Made by a program: the position numbers and the translations under genes
DNA from: Spirodela intermedia
Taxonomy: Eukaryota > Streptophyta > Magnoliopsida > Alismatales > Araceae
NCBI GenBank assembly: GCA_902729315.2
Contig: LR746265.1
Span: 6,950,892 to 7,014,891 of the forward strand
DNA: 64,000 nt
Direction of reading: 5' to 3'
Part shown: positions 51,979 through 64,000 of the stretch, piece by piece
Layout of the letters: every line of letters begins with the position of its first letter
Numbering within the stretch: position 1 is the stretch's first letter
The notes under the pieces: model-generated
What the model was told of the DNA's origin: nothing
What the model saw: only the letters and a program-made list of their open reading frames with translations
The model's database searches: none

Positions 51979-52680
51979 TCGAAGGGGGTCTGGTATACTC
52001 ACGCCATTAAAGCTCCTCCCCCGTTGACCAAAACTATGCCCCCCTTCACATTGTTTCTCTCTCTAGAAGCTCAGATCAAAATCGGGAATGCGCTGACTTC
52101 TCACCCCCCGAGTTATTTTCACGGTCTCAATGGGCGGCACGCACTCCAACGCGTTGACTTTGTCACCCTTCTTCATCTAGACATATTTGTTCATCCGCAT
52201 GAATTTCTGTGAAATAAATAAAGAAAAAGGTTCATCGTTAAATGGCATAGAATTTTATGGGTAATCAGCCGGCGCAGTGTCCTATTAAATTAATTGCATA
52301 AAACTATTTTTTCTCTCTCTCTCCTCCCCTGCCCTCTTTACAATGTATATATTTATATAAATAAATATAAATAAATAAAAATAAAAATAAAAAAATAAAT
52401 ATTATATATGCTTTTGTATAAATTAGCTCTACATGAAGAAGGAAAACCATTTGTTGATCTAGTATCTGAGAGGGAAATTTTAATTTATTTTTATATTAAA
52501 ATAATTTCTATTGAGAAACTAAAACCCTTGAAGAGGCTGTAATCGATCGGAGTTAGTGGGCCGGGAACCGACTAGTTATTGAATTGGGCCCGGAGAAAAG
52601 CCCGAAACTACGGGTTGGAATCGGAAATGCCTGGCCCATTTAGGCCCTTCATATCCCATCTCGCGGGGAAAATGATTTTG
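51979..52680. other. Intergenic spacer, AT-rich
   Basis: Contains the CIPK 3' flank and an ATAAATAA-type simple sequence at about 52355-52400. No gene. Confidence 0.5.
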
Positions 52681-53200
52681 AAATCCGCTGCCTGGGGATG
52701 GACGAGAGCTGTTGTTTGATTGGGATTCGAATTTCGTGGGGAGGGGGGCGCCGGGGGGGGGGGGGTCGGCGAATCTCTGCTATGGCGAATCGCTTGGCTC
52801 AGCTTCAGCCGGGACGGGGGTGACTCGGTGGCGGGTCGACTCGCCCGCCAAATCGAGGGGGACTTTCCCGCTCGAGGCGGGCGGCGGAAGGGGATGAAGC
52901 CACTGCCTTTTGGTGGCCGTCGGTCCCCCTCTTTTCTCGTTCCCTCCCAGCCACGGTACGGCGGAGACCGGCCGATCCCTCGCCACCGTCCCCCACATTT
53001 GCGGACCGGTCCCCGGTGGGTACAACCCTCTTGTTCTCGCTTCCCCCTCCCGCTCCTCCACGCTCGTCCGCTTTCCTCTTCTGCGGCAGATCTCGCTCGC
53101 GGGACGTCGCATTGAGGTCCGCGGGCGTGGAGAGGTGGGGGGTTTGGGTTGGATCATCCCCTCGCCGCCGCCTTGGACGCCCGCGGTTCTCGCTTGATAA
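52681..53200 (+). promoter_or_regulatory. Probable promoter and first leader exon of the kinesin gene
   Basis: A GC- and CpG-rich island with a G-run near 52755-52766 stands in AT-rich surroundings. Open frames on both strands are random products of high GC. A donor-like AAG/GTTCGTGG follows 53200. The exact start site cannot be told from sequence. Confidence 0.4.
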
Positions 53201-54565
53201 GGTTCGTGGAGCTCTCACTCTTGGAATTTTTTTCTTCCGCCCCCCTTTTGGGAACGGTTATCCGTTCCGCATTGTTATGTTCATAGCGGAATTGCGAGGA
53301 CGAGGCATTTTAAGTCGTTCATGTAGTGTATCTCGTTAATTTTTCTCGAGAAATGTGAGTCGGAGGGCGACGAGTAGGGGGCCACGAATTCTGTTTCTGC
53401 ACCTTATTGTGCATTGGGTTGAGACCGGATTCTGCATGGTGAAGAAAATGTTCGGATTTCGAGGCTTTTTTCCTGTGGTGAATTGGATCGAGTGAGATCA
53501 TTCTTGGTTGTATGGAAGAGAATCAGCATTGGGTAAGTTCTACCTTCTAATTTACGTCGAGCATCTGAACAATGCCGTGTTTCTCTGGAGAAAATGTTAC
53601 TCGGATTATCAAGTCTATGAATTTTTGTGTGTAGTGAAACATTATTGGGTAACTTCTAAGACTTTCTCTTCGTCCCCTAGTCACTGCATCTGTTTACCTC
53701 AGAAATCGGTCCCCATGTTTGGTGCTTGCAAGAGTATAACAGTAACATTGTTCGATAGATTCTCTATCTATCGAAAGTCACATTTTGTTTACAGAGGAAA
53801 TCTAGATAGATTCTCTATAAAAAAAAATCTAATTTAAGCACATCTTCTGTGCTTCACCAGGGAAAAACGAGGTGGTTATCTTTTCATTTATCATCCTTTT
53901 ACCATGGCACTTTATAAGTCATTTGGTTCATGGTGAATTCTCTGCTTGTGGTTATTTTCTTCTGGTATAACCTTATTCCAATGCTTTGCATAATTTTTTT
54001 TCTTTGTTTTTGATGCAATTAGTCGTCCAACTATTACTTATCTTTGTCTTTCACCTTATTATCGAAGCATACAGGATGTAGCATGAAGTGTTATGATGTT
54101 TTCCGAGCATCTAGATGCTGTAAAGTAAATCTGTATTATACTAGACTCCACCCCCATTCAGTTGTGATATTTACAATTTTCGACTGGGCATGGGCTCGAT
54201 CATTCCTGGAGGCAGTCAATTAGTTAACCATAGGCATACAGTTAAAGGTTGTATACCAGATATGCCAAGTTATCATTGTAAGCCCTTGCAACAAACGATA
54301 AGCAAATATCAAAAGCCCTGATTCAAGACAATATTGCTTCATCCTCCCAAGAGGGGTGCTGAAACAGTTGACTTTTGACTCACTCCATAGTAGAGGATCA
54401 ATAAATCAAATACTAGATAGTAAGTAGATGTTTTGAAAATAGATGAACTCTTGATATAGGTATTTTACTCTACTATAACATGATTATTTTAATGCACATT
54501 TGTGATTGTGTCTTCTATTATTTATTTTTCTTGTTGTTGCCGTTTCTGATTATAGCAGCTGGTCA

Positions 54566-55405
54566 ATGCAGAGACTGGCCAAACTGGGAACTTTTTTTAG
54601 AGGTGGAGACGGCGTGAACAGGGGGAAGCCTGGAGCGTCCAGATATCTGCACACAATTCAATCTTCCATAACGCGACAGTTCTTTGACCGAAAAAAATTG
54701 CACAGAATACAGGTAACTCTTTGCTACGTTTAGGTGAACATCATTTAGTGATGAATGTTCTCAACTACTCGATATTGTCTGCTCCTAGGAAAGTGACTTT
54801 ATAAGAAGTGAAAAATCTCCAGTTTTCTTTCTATAAACGAAATATCTAGAAACTGACTAAACATATCATACTGATATACTTATCATTTGGTTTACTTTCT
54901 TGTTCACATCAGTATAATTGTCTGGTAATGATTATGATAAAAGTGAATTGTTATTTTCTTTTTCAGATTTTTTTTTGGTGTAATATTGTTGCTTTAACTT
55001 AATGGTGGAGATTTAAATCTTACTCCCTTTTATTGTAAGTTGCTAAAACACTAGTCATTTTTGGTCCAAAACCTCCGATTGCTATCATCTTGATGCATGT
55101 GTATCCTACTGATGCTTACTGTGCCCACTAAGTGTCAGACGATTTCGAATTGGAAAAACCTGATTTTACGCTACTTTAAAAAGAAAGGTTTTATCTGCTA
55201 TACATGTATCAACATGCCATAAAAATAGTATTCCTAAAGTTGATTTGTATTTTTCTGCTAAGGACCTTAATCTTCCTTATCAGTTTTTTTGTTTTTATGT
55301 TTTCATGTTTAAATACCTTCTTAAGGAGAAAAATCCTGTGCAAAGTGTCGCCTTGACCTTGTTTCTGTCAAATTTTTGCAGTCTGAAGATAACTTGAAGT
55401 CATAA
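54566..55405 (+). other. Leader exons with a 56-codon upstream open reading frame
   Basis: A likely leader exon 54559-54712 (acceptor TATAGCAG, donor CAG/GTAACT) joins to 55382. An ATG at 54566 opens 49 codons in the first exon and continues seven more after the splice, ending in TAA at 55403-55405. That TAA shares its last A with the ATG of the kinesin frame (TAATG). If the leader is spliced so, translation of the kinesin would depend on leaky scanning or reinitiation. Confidence 0.5.
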
Positions 55406-58400
55406 TGGAAAACCTATGCGTTACTGTTGACGGTGAGAAATCTAGACTTATTGTCCTAGTCATCTCAACAGTAGTTTTTGGATCTGAAATTATTTAATAA
55501 TCAAATTATTGCTCGTGCTCCTGCAGCTAAACGGCTGTCTGATGTCTCTGTGTGGTTGAATTCACTCTTCCGTGACTTGAACTTACCTTTGGAGCCTAGT
55601 GAAGAGGAACTGAGAGTGTGCTTGTTTGATGGAGCTATTTTGTGTGGGATTTTGAATAAATTGAATCTGACATCTGCAGAAGAGGTCAGGATATGCGTTT
55701 TTGCTTCTGTACATAAGCTGTCAAGATTCTATTTTACATCCCTTTTGAATTAATTGTTTATGCTATGTTTATGAGTTTGAGAAGTTTTTGAAGAATTTTT
55801 GAATGTTCTGCTTTATATCTTTGATCCTCTTTTTAATGCAATTTATTGTTTTCCGGTTCAGGGGCAACATGGGAACGAGTACCAACTTGGAAAACGTTCA
55901 GAGAATGTCAAGAGGTTTCTTTCTGTTGTGGATGGAATGCGTTTGCCAATCTTTAAAGAACTGGACTTGAACCAGGTTAGCAAATGCACACGTTCGAATA
56001 TAAGTCAGATCAATTTATTTATGACTGATACCGCAAGCAGAAGGCATTCATTTCCTAATTTTTCCTTTTGATGTTGCTTTTTTCCGTGCTTCATTTCCAA
56101 TCTTGATTTCTTTTTTAACATAATATCTTTGATCATTTTCTTCCTTTCATGTCAGCGCAGGGATCAATGTCTTCTGTGGTAGATTGCCTTCTGTCCCTTA
56201 GGGCATATGTGGAGTCTGCAGAAGATGTTATTAGTGCTTCAAGCTCACCGTCTAAGAGTGGGTATTTGTCGAGGAAGAGGTGGAAATTCATAGAAGTCGA
56301 TAAAATAGACAGCACAGACGTATCCAGAGGCGATTCTTCTCAAAGTGGGCAAAATTCTCCAGCTATAGGAGAGGGGAAGCGCAGGAACGTTTCAGATTTG
56401 AAATTTCAGGGTGTTTTGAGAAACTCTGTGACATCAGGTGTGCTAATGTTTTCCATTGATTATACTCATCGTCACTTACATCTTGTCTTTAGCTAATCAG
56501 GGTCATTGGTGACTCAAGACAGTACATAATGTTTAGGTCACTGTGGAAGAAAATGCAAAGGACTCATTCTTGAGTCACTTGAGACAGTACCATTGTCAAA
56601 GTTTCCATAGGTGGATAATGTGGTCTGAACATGCTGCTTAGGTTTCTAATTTTGGTGATTAAAAACCAAATTACTGCCCCAGGGATTTGCTCCATGTGCA
56701 CTTTCGTAACATTCTTCGGCTTGTATCTCCTGAGCCAAAGAAAACCTTTTGTCAAGTAGAAGATGATGAGGGTGAAATGCCAGAAAGTAGGATACTATTG
56801 ATTGACTTTGTCAATGTAAAGAGGCGTTCCGAATATATTAGGATTTTGTCGTTCATCTCTTGTCAATTTATTACATTCGCTTGAGATGCAAGATAAAAAC
56901 ACAGTTCCATTCATCTCGAAAATCTACATACGTGATTCTTGTGGAAATGTCCAGTTTGTTAGTAACTCAATCAACATCAGACCAGTTGCTTCTATAAGAA
57001 TTATAAATAGTTAGGGAACCTAGATTTTACTGGCACTTTAATCCTTGTATCTTAATTTACAACTGTGTAGATAGGTGCTCTCTGTATTCTCATATGAATG
57101 GCTTAAGGAATTTTGGATTCGATCATAAGATTCCTTTTTTTAAAAAGAACTCTGGAGATTGCATGTGATAGAATCGGGGCAATCTGGTGCTAGAATATAG
57201 CTATGATGGTTTTCAGTCTATGTTGATGGTTTTTTTGAACTTTTCAAATTCATGAAGTACTTTCACTTTACATCAGTGAAATGATATGATATGATATGAT
57301 GATTCTTGACCATTTTACTGATGGATATGCTTCTAAACGGATTACGGAGCATTCAAAATTGTGTGCATATGTAGCATGAATTACATGTTTTACCTTTCTG
57401 CAGAATCGGCCTCTGCATTGTTACACCATGTTGGATACAAGTTTCATGAGGTTTTCCAACTAAAACAAGGGCGCTACTCAGAACTTTCTGCTTCCAAGAT
57501 TTCAGAAATGATGAAATCAAATGGATTAGATGTATGCCATTTGCTCTGATTTTTGTCCTTGTTATCCTCCGTGTGAAAACCTTGATCTTACATGTTTTTA
57601 TTCTTGTTATCTTTCTGCTTGCAGAATGCACCTACTCAATCACTTTTGAGTGTTGTGAATGGGATTCTCGATGAAAGCATTGAGCGGAAGAATGATGAGA
57701 TACCTCATGTATGCTAGCTGATTTCCTCTATAGCTAGTTTTCTCTTCTTGAATGACAGTTACATTGCTGTTATTTTTTTACTTGTTACTATCTGTTCTCC
57801 CTTAATTTTACATGTTTCTGATGCTTTTTCCTGTAGCGTGTTGCTTGTTTACTAAGGAAGGTTGTGCAAGAGATAGAGAGAAGGATTTCAACTCAAGCAG
57901 AGCACATAAGAAATGTAAGATGTGGCTGAACATCTATTATTCCCAAAATAATAAGATTTGACGTTAACATATTGTGCCATTTGCAGCAAAATAATCTCAT
58001 TAAAGCACGTGAGGAGAAGTATCAATCAAGAATTAGAGCATTGGAAACACTTGCAACAGGAACAAGTGAGGAAAGTCAGGTATGCGCCTTATTATCAAAC
58101 TATTATAGACGTTACATTTTTCGGATTATTCTTAGAGATTTGACGCAAAAATGTCTTTTGTTGCAGATGGTGACAAACCAACTCCAGACAATTAAGGTTC
58201 TCTGAGTGTGTCTTTCATCAATTACTTGGTTGATAATACCTTATTCGTTTGAATACATTAGAACTAAAATTTTCAATGCACATCTTCCAACTTTAATTAC
58301 TGTTGGGTAATCGAATAATTTACTCTATAGCCTCTTTTACCATGCGGCCATGCAGTAATGACTTTGTTTCTTCATATCTTTTTGGGGAAATATCATGATT

Positions 58401-61400
58401 ACTAGTTTCTTCCAGATTGGGATACGCATATCTTGTATAATATTTAGGTACTACAAAATATCTGATGGGGTTGTTTATGCTGTCTTCGTGTTTTAGATAA
58501 GGCTGTGGGCCACAATAGAATGCTCTTATGCTCTTATGGTGAGAGTAAAGTAGGCTTGGGTTCGGATTCTTCAAACACTTTTCTGATGTTGTATTTAATC
58601 CAAAAAAAGCAATTCCGATATATTTGCCTTGTTGGTGGTGAATGTAATTTTTTATGAATCAAAGTTGAAACAAGGAGTAAAAAGGAAGGTGAGAATGTCA
58701 AAAATAATGCTCTTTATCTACTTGGGTAGTGGGAGATTCCTGAGGAGTCTCTGACCTGTGGGTATGGGTTGGTCTTCTGTTCATACTGCCCTTCTTCTCC
58801 ATATCTAGAATGGTATGTAAGTAACCTAACAATGACAATACGGAAATGTGTTCTGATTGAGATGTCTAAGGTGAGAATAAGGGTTAGTTACCTCAACATT
58901 GTGCTCTTTAGATCACTTATTCTTCTAGGTTATCGGTGGATTCCAACTGTGTTCCAGCCTAGATATCACAGACACCCTAGGCCTCTGTGCCTGTGCCACT
59001 GCCATGGTTGCTTTTCTAGCAAAGATTGCCGAATTTTTCCTTTCAATTATCATGTTGCTTGCTGATAGACGTTTGCTCTCTTGCAACTGGTGGGAATCAA
59101 CTCATTATCGTTGATCTCTGAAAATGACTGGCAATGACTTCATTGTTGCTTTACCTTTGGTATTTGTTATTCATAAATGGTTTTTTCTGAAAGGGTAAAA
59201 TATTTTCACATAGCATTTCGGAGGAGAATTGGCATTGCACCTTGTCAATATGGCTCTTTCTTGAAACTTGCTTTCCCTCTGTCATCGAAATGAGTTTTAC
59301 TTCTGCATCATACTTGTCATTCTCTAGTCGATGTTAATAAATTTTGTTAGACTTCGGCGCCAGACTTTATCAAACCTAAAATCAGACCTTAGATAACTTG
59401 TCTGGTTGGAATGACGTTATTTCAGGTTTTCTAATGAACAATACTTCTTTGTATAGCATAGCCAGATTTAATGTGCGTTGGCCAACCCAAAAATGGTCTG
59501 CAGACTTTTTAATTCTCCTCTGATCACTTGTTGATGCATTATACTCTAAAAATACATATTCACATCAATGCATCATCTCCGAATCGATAGTCTGATTCTT
59601 GGTCAATCTCAAAGCAATCTGAACCAATTGTTGGTTATCCAGATGCGGGATCTGATTATATGGTTCATTGAATGCCATTCATTTTTTTACGGATTAGTAG
59701 ACTATCAGCACCAGCCTTCAAAGCTGTGTTAGCTTTAACTTATTCATATCTAATTTCCAGCTGGACCATCTTAACTTTTCAAATGATAATTTTTATCTTG
59801 TATTGCTGACAAAACTTTAGAAAGGATGCGGGAAAAAACAACTCATATCAGTCATTAACTTCTACCGGTTAGCACATCTTGTGTTAACCTAGTTTTGAAG
59901 ATCACTTGGATGAGTGAATATACCATCACTTTACACGTACGTGAGTGACTAAATGACAGCCTTAAAATTCCGTCATATTGTTTCGCTATGGATATTATTT
60001 CAAATAAGGCATAGTAATTATTTGAATTGTTTGTGATTTTGAGATGAGCAGCCCCGGCAACAAGCTGATGATTGCATTTCATTTATCTTCTCCATTAGAT
60101 TTATTCCCTCCGTAGTGTTGGAAATGCTTTTTCCTCGTCATTTATATAGTTCACTTACTTTCCAGACAGAGAAGATTAAACTTGAAGAGAGAAAGAAACA
60201 TGAGGAACAAGATCGCTTCAGGCTGTCAAAAGAAAAGGAGAACAGTGACCTCATGGTTACCGAACTTAAGCAGGAGATGGAAAGGAAGAGTAAATCATAT
60301 GAACAACATTCTATGCTGTTAGAGATGAAAGCGAGAGAAACTCAAGCTGAGCTGGAAGAGAGAATAAAAGAAATAGAGGTCCTTCTGCAACAATCTAGAC
60401 AGAGAGCTGAAGAAATCAAGGCAGTTGCTGAATCAAAAGTTCAGAGCTGGAATACGAAAGAGCAGATATACAAGAATTTTCTTGGCTCTCAACTACAAGC
60501 ACTTCAGGTCTGGATTTTTTTGTCATGTTTATGTAAGTTTCTTGTCCCTGTCTGAAACGGAAAGGCATGGCAGGGCTTGAGAGTCTCTTCCAACTCCGTG
60601 AGAAATGAAGTTATGATCGTACAAAGGACATGCGAGGATGAGTTTAAAAGCCTGGGTAAGATGGATTTTGAAGGCTTTTCTTCTTCTTCTTCTATGCTAA
60701 ATGAAAATCTAGATTTGCTGATACTATTTGCTTGCTTTCGTTTTGCAAAGGGACAATGTTCAAAGGATTAGCAGAAGCTGCTGAGAATTATCATTCTGTT
60801 CTTGACGAAAATAGAAAGTTGTTCAATGAGGTTCAGGAACTGAAAGGTGTTGGTCACAGTCGATAACGTCCTGGAAGTTTGATTATGATTACCTTTCACT
60901 CACTGTTTTCTTTTCATCTCTTGGCTAGGTAATATAAGGGTATATTGTCGCATAAGACCATTCCTTCCAGGTCAGAATAAAAAGCTATCGACTGTGGACT
61001 ATATTAGTGAGAATGGTGAACTGCTGGTTGTCAATCCTTCCAAGCAAGGGAAAGATGGTCACCGGATGTTCAAGTTCAATAAGGTTTTTGGTCCTGCTGC
61101 TTCTCAAGGTGCCTATCTTCACATCTCCTTCATTACGTTTTCTTCAAAAAAAAATTTCGAACAATAACCTGACGTTGTTCTTCCATATGTGAAGTTATAA
61201 AACCTTAGATTTTTGAGATCCCTTGGTGAAATTTTGCACTCATCACTCTGAATTGTTCAAACTTTGGCAGAGGAAGTATTTTTGGACACAAGACCTTTAA
61301 TACGATCAGTTCTTGATGGCTACGATGTTTGCATCTTTGCTTACGGTCAAACTGGATCAGGGAAAACCTATACAATGGTACGGATATTACCTTTTTTGAT

Positions 61401-64000
61401 TTAAAAAACCAGCTGAATCGAGTTAGAAAAAACTAGGCTTTGATGCCTTCTCAACCTGTTCTTTTCTAGGACCAGGCCAACCCAGCCATCATCTGGTTTC
61501 TAACTTCTGGCTTCCAATTTCTTTCACGCCTACTGCTTAATGGTTAAACTTAGTCTCATTCAGCTATGCCTGGTGGTAATTCTACGCTTTGCTTTTTTTC
61601 CAGAGTGGTCCTGATGCATTATCAAAAGAGGAGTGGGGTGTTAATTATCGTGCTTTAGATGATCTCTTTCATATATCTCGGAATAGAAGAAATACTATCA
61701 GTTATGACATTGCTGTCCAAATGGTCGAGATATACAACGAGCAAGTTCGTGATCTGCTATTAAGTAATGGCATGCAGAAGAAATATCCTTTATGTCAGTA
61801 GACTTCTTTATTTACCGCTTTGCTTTTTTTGTTATGGATTTGAGATTACTTCCAATTTAGGTCATTTAATCTTCGGCTTGCACATTTGGTGATTTCGATT
61901 TTTTTTGTTTTTATTATATTTCATTTTAAGTGTATTTTCCTTAAGTTGGACACATTAGGAATTTGGAGCAGTTCCCAGCCCAATGGCCTTGCTGTTCCCG
62001 ACGCAAGCATCCATTCGGTGAAATCTACCGCAGATGTCCTTGGCTTAATGCAGCTTGGCCTAGCAAACAGAGCTGTGGGCGCCACTGCTTTAAACGAAAG
62101 AAGTAGCCGGTCTCACAGGTTTCCCTTCCGCGAATCCAACTATTTCATGGGAACCATTTCTACGATTTCATATGATTTTCAACTGTTTTTCCTTTGCCCG
62201 TTGTTCTTGATTGCAGTGTCCTTTCCGTTCATGTTCGTGGACTGGACATGGAGACTGGGGCTTCCTTACGTGGAACTCTTCACTTGGTAGATCTTGCTGG
62301 GAGTGAAAGAGTTGATCGCTCTGAGGCAACTGGAGACCGGCTAAGAGAAGCCCAACACATCAACAAGTCCTTGTCTGCTCTCGGGGATGTCATTTTCGCA
62401 CTGGCTCAAAAGAGTTCTCATGTGCCATACAGAAATAGCAAACTGACCCAAGTTCTTCAGACTTCTCTCGGTATCTCCTTTGTGCTTCTCTCTCTGCTGC
62501 TTGAAGTCGGTGATCATGTTTGTCTTTTTTCACATGCCATAATTCTATTTCAGGTGGTCAGGCAAAGACCCTTATGTTTGTACAGATTAATCCAGAGGCA
62601 GAATCATTCTCTGAGACTGTCAGCACGCTCAAGTTTGCTGAAAGAGTCTCTGGCGTTGAGTTGGGTGCTGCACGGAGCAGCAAAGAGGGCAAGGATGTTA
62701 GAGAACTGATGGAACAGGTCTGGACATTGTTTACTGCTATATAACGTTAGTTGTCCCGACTAAGTCATCTGGTACTCAAAAGCTGCTTCTGGGGCACCCT
62801 TTGAGTTCTCTTACCATGAATGGAAACTGCTACTGACTAGTGTTAAACTTCTCTAGAAAAGGCAAGTTACTATGCAGAATCTCAATCTCTCCCTGCTCCA
62901 ACCTGAAATCTGTAATGTTTCACCTTTCCATTGATTTCTTCACTGGAAATGGTTGTTACTCCACTCGCTTGCATCCCGTTCAGAGCCCGAGAACCACACT
63001 TTTCAGCATTCAACGACTCTGTAAACTTTCTATCATCTCCTTTTCTTTATTTTTTTTTCTTTTGTGGTCTTGGATCTTCATGAACAGAGAATATGCCTTC
63101 TGGGTAACTCCATTTCTTCGGATTATCCTCGCAAATCTTGTTAACACCTCAAACATGTTCTTCAATCCGCAAGTAGAGAGAGACTTTTGTCTTTTTAGCT
63201 TTCTGCAACTGAAAAGGAAAAATGTGCTTGCTGTTCTATCATCTTGATGGCTCCAGAAGCATGCCATCAGTCTCTGATATGATCCATCCGCCATCGTGAT
63301 CTATGCAGTTTTATGTTTCATAAGCTCATCCCGTTCTCGCAGGTGGCATCCCTCAAGGACATGATTGCTAGAAAAGATGAGGAGATTGGGCAGCTACAAC
63401 TGCTCAAGGATCTGAAGACTCAGCCCCTGAGAATTGAGAAGCAGGCTATGAACTCCCTGAGACATTCATCCTCCTCTCCTGGGCAGCTGTCGCTCGGCGG
63501 AAGCCGCAAGCTGGTGGGTAGAAATCACGGAGGGCTCTCTGACAAAGGAGCTTCTGACTGTGATAATACTTCAGGCGACAGTGATAAGCTCTCTGAGACT
63601 GGTTCTCTGCAATCGATGAGTGATTTCGGCAGGCAGAAGGAAGCATTCTGTCCTCCGAAGCAGGCTGGAGAGAGTGATCATCTGGGCTCCGGCTCTGCTG
63701 ATTCTGAGGAGAGAGTGAGCGACATGTCTGACGGCGCCCTTTCCATGGGAGCAGAGACAGACGGATCAGTCTCCGAATCCAGCAAGCCTATGGAGTTCAC
63801 AGAGAAGATGTAAGTCCTCAGCTGTCCTTGGAGCTTCCGCTCTCTTTGTCTCTAATCACTACTACTAAATTAGGTCATCTTTATCGTTAAGCTCTTAAGA
63901 TTCTGAATGGCCAGCTCAAACTTACTGAATGCAGATCATCGAGGAGTTCTCGGCCGTCGCAAGCAGGTCAACAAAGGCCTGGGCTGCCATCATCAGCAGC
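55405..64000 (+). CDS. CH-domain kinesin-14 (KIN-14/KCH type), 3' end beyond window
   Basis: Exons: 55405-55432, 55527-55684, 55862-55975, 56161-56437, 57404-57531, 57625-57708, 57837-57914, 57987-58079, 58167-58196, 60166-60507, 60574-60655, 60751-60846, 60929-61108, 61271-61377, 61604-61782, 61954-62118, 62217-62470, 62554-62717, 63343-63809, 63935 to the edge. All keep frame, giving about 1030 residues so far. A calponin-homology domain occupies roughly residues 10-120 and a coiled coil ~300-490. The motor starts near 504 ([11 protein letters not shown]), with P-loop GQTGSGKT (589-596), switch I NERSSRSH and switch II DLAGSER. A Ser/Gly-rich tail follows. CH plus an internal motor identifies the plant minus-end-directed KIN-14 group that links microtubules and actin. 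One motor intron appears to be AT-AC type. Confidence 0.9.
58197..60165 (+). other. Large intron of the kinesin gene
   Basis: A 1.97-kb intron between the short [10 protein letters not shown] exon and the coiled-coil exon. No embedded gene or element is recognisable. Confidence 0.6.
61783..61953 (+). other. Probable U12-type AT-AC intron in the kinesin motor domain
   Basis: The intron starts ATATCCTTT, the consensus U12 donor, and ends GGACAC, an AC acceptor. TTCCTTAAG, one base from the U12 branch consensus, lies about 10 bases before the acceptor. Removing exactly these 171 bases keeps frame and joins the NGMQK end of one exon through K to LGIWSSSQP of the next, as in related motors. GT-AG alternatives nearby break the frame. 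Confidence 0.75.

Noticed and set aside
51022-52010. Long open frames on both strands over the CIPK gene (up to 326 codons)
   Set aside because: High GC removes stop codons in all frames; only the kinase frame carries conserved motifs.
52712-53339. Several 60-137-codon frames in the GC-rich island before the kinesin gene
   Set aside because: Low-complexity Arg/Pro/Gly products on both strands; fits a promoter or leader island better than a gene.
56564-56884. Open frames on both strands within a kinesin intron
   Set aside because: Located between exons 56161-56437 and 57404-57531 that splice in frame; no conserved motor or coiled-coil content.

Overview
This is nuclear DNA of a flowering plant. 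The genes have spliceosomal introns, and the protein families include plant-specific ones: an import GTPase of the chloroplast envelope, a CBL-interacting kinase, WAT1-like transporters, a pollen Ole e 1 family protein and a CH-domain kinesin-14. LTR retrotransposon debris fills the AT-rich gaps. Very GC-rich, intronless bHLH and CIPK coding regions and abundant (CT)n tracts suggest a monocot or an early-diverging angiosperm, but the sequence alone does not fix the species.

Layout. 1-5160 is repeat-rich: a decayed Ty3/Gypsy 3' end with a chromodomain-like stretch (1780-2330) and a fold-back repeat with ~410-bp arms (3942-4907). 5349-5837 (minus) is an intact Ole e 1-like secreted protein gene. 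6555-7507 is a mosaic: a dispersed repeat, a copy of the 3' end of the Ole e 1 gene, rearranged pieces of the 5' end of the WAT1-like gene lying 14 kb away, and a scrap of an Ole e 1 N-terminal motif. The scrap is cut by a complete but decayed Ty1/copia element (7508-12088, with LTRs, PBS, PPT and near-identical 5-bp target duplications). 12-21 kb is AT-rich, with a second copia ruin (15.0-17.4 kb) and further copies of the repeat family.

The gene-rich half starts at 21.8 kb: a seven-exon WAT1-related transporter (21803-26341), a broken tandem WAT1 copy (26660-27770), an intronless bHLH factor (29768-30664), a two-exon 153-aa protein with a winged-helix-like look (31494-34777), Toc34 (36681-39823), a DUF1295/steroid-reductase-like membrane protein (40790-41999) and a small MGGC-type acylated acidic protein on the minus strand (42830-43468). 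44-50.7 kb is an AT-rich desert with ~310-bp repeats in two opposite-facing arrays around a gag-like ruin. A CIPK with an unusually short C terminus follows (50803-51978). Then comes a CH-domain kinesin-14 (from 55405, running off the right edge), with a leader uORF that ends in a TAATG overlap and a probable U12-type AT-AC intron in the motor domain.

The genes do not form an obvious pathway; this is ordinary plant gene neighbourhood structure. I saw no clearly novel biological system. The most unusual items are the gene-fragment mosaic, the fold-back repeat family, the AT-AC intron, the TAATG uORF and the truncated CIPK.
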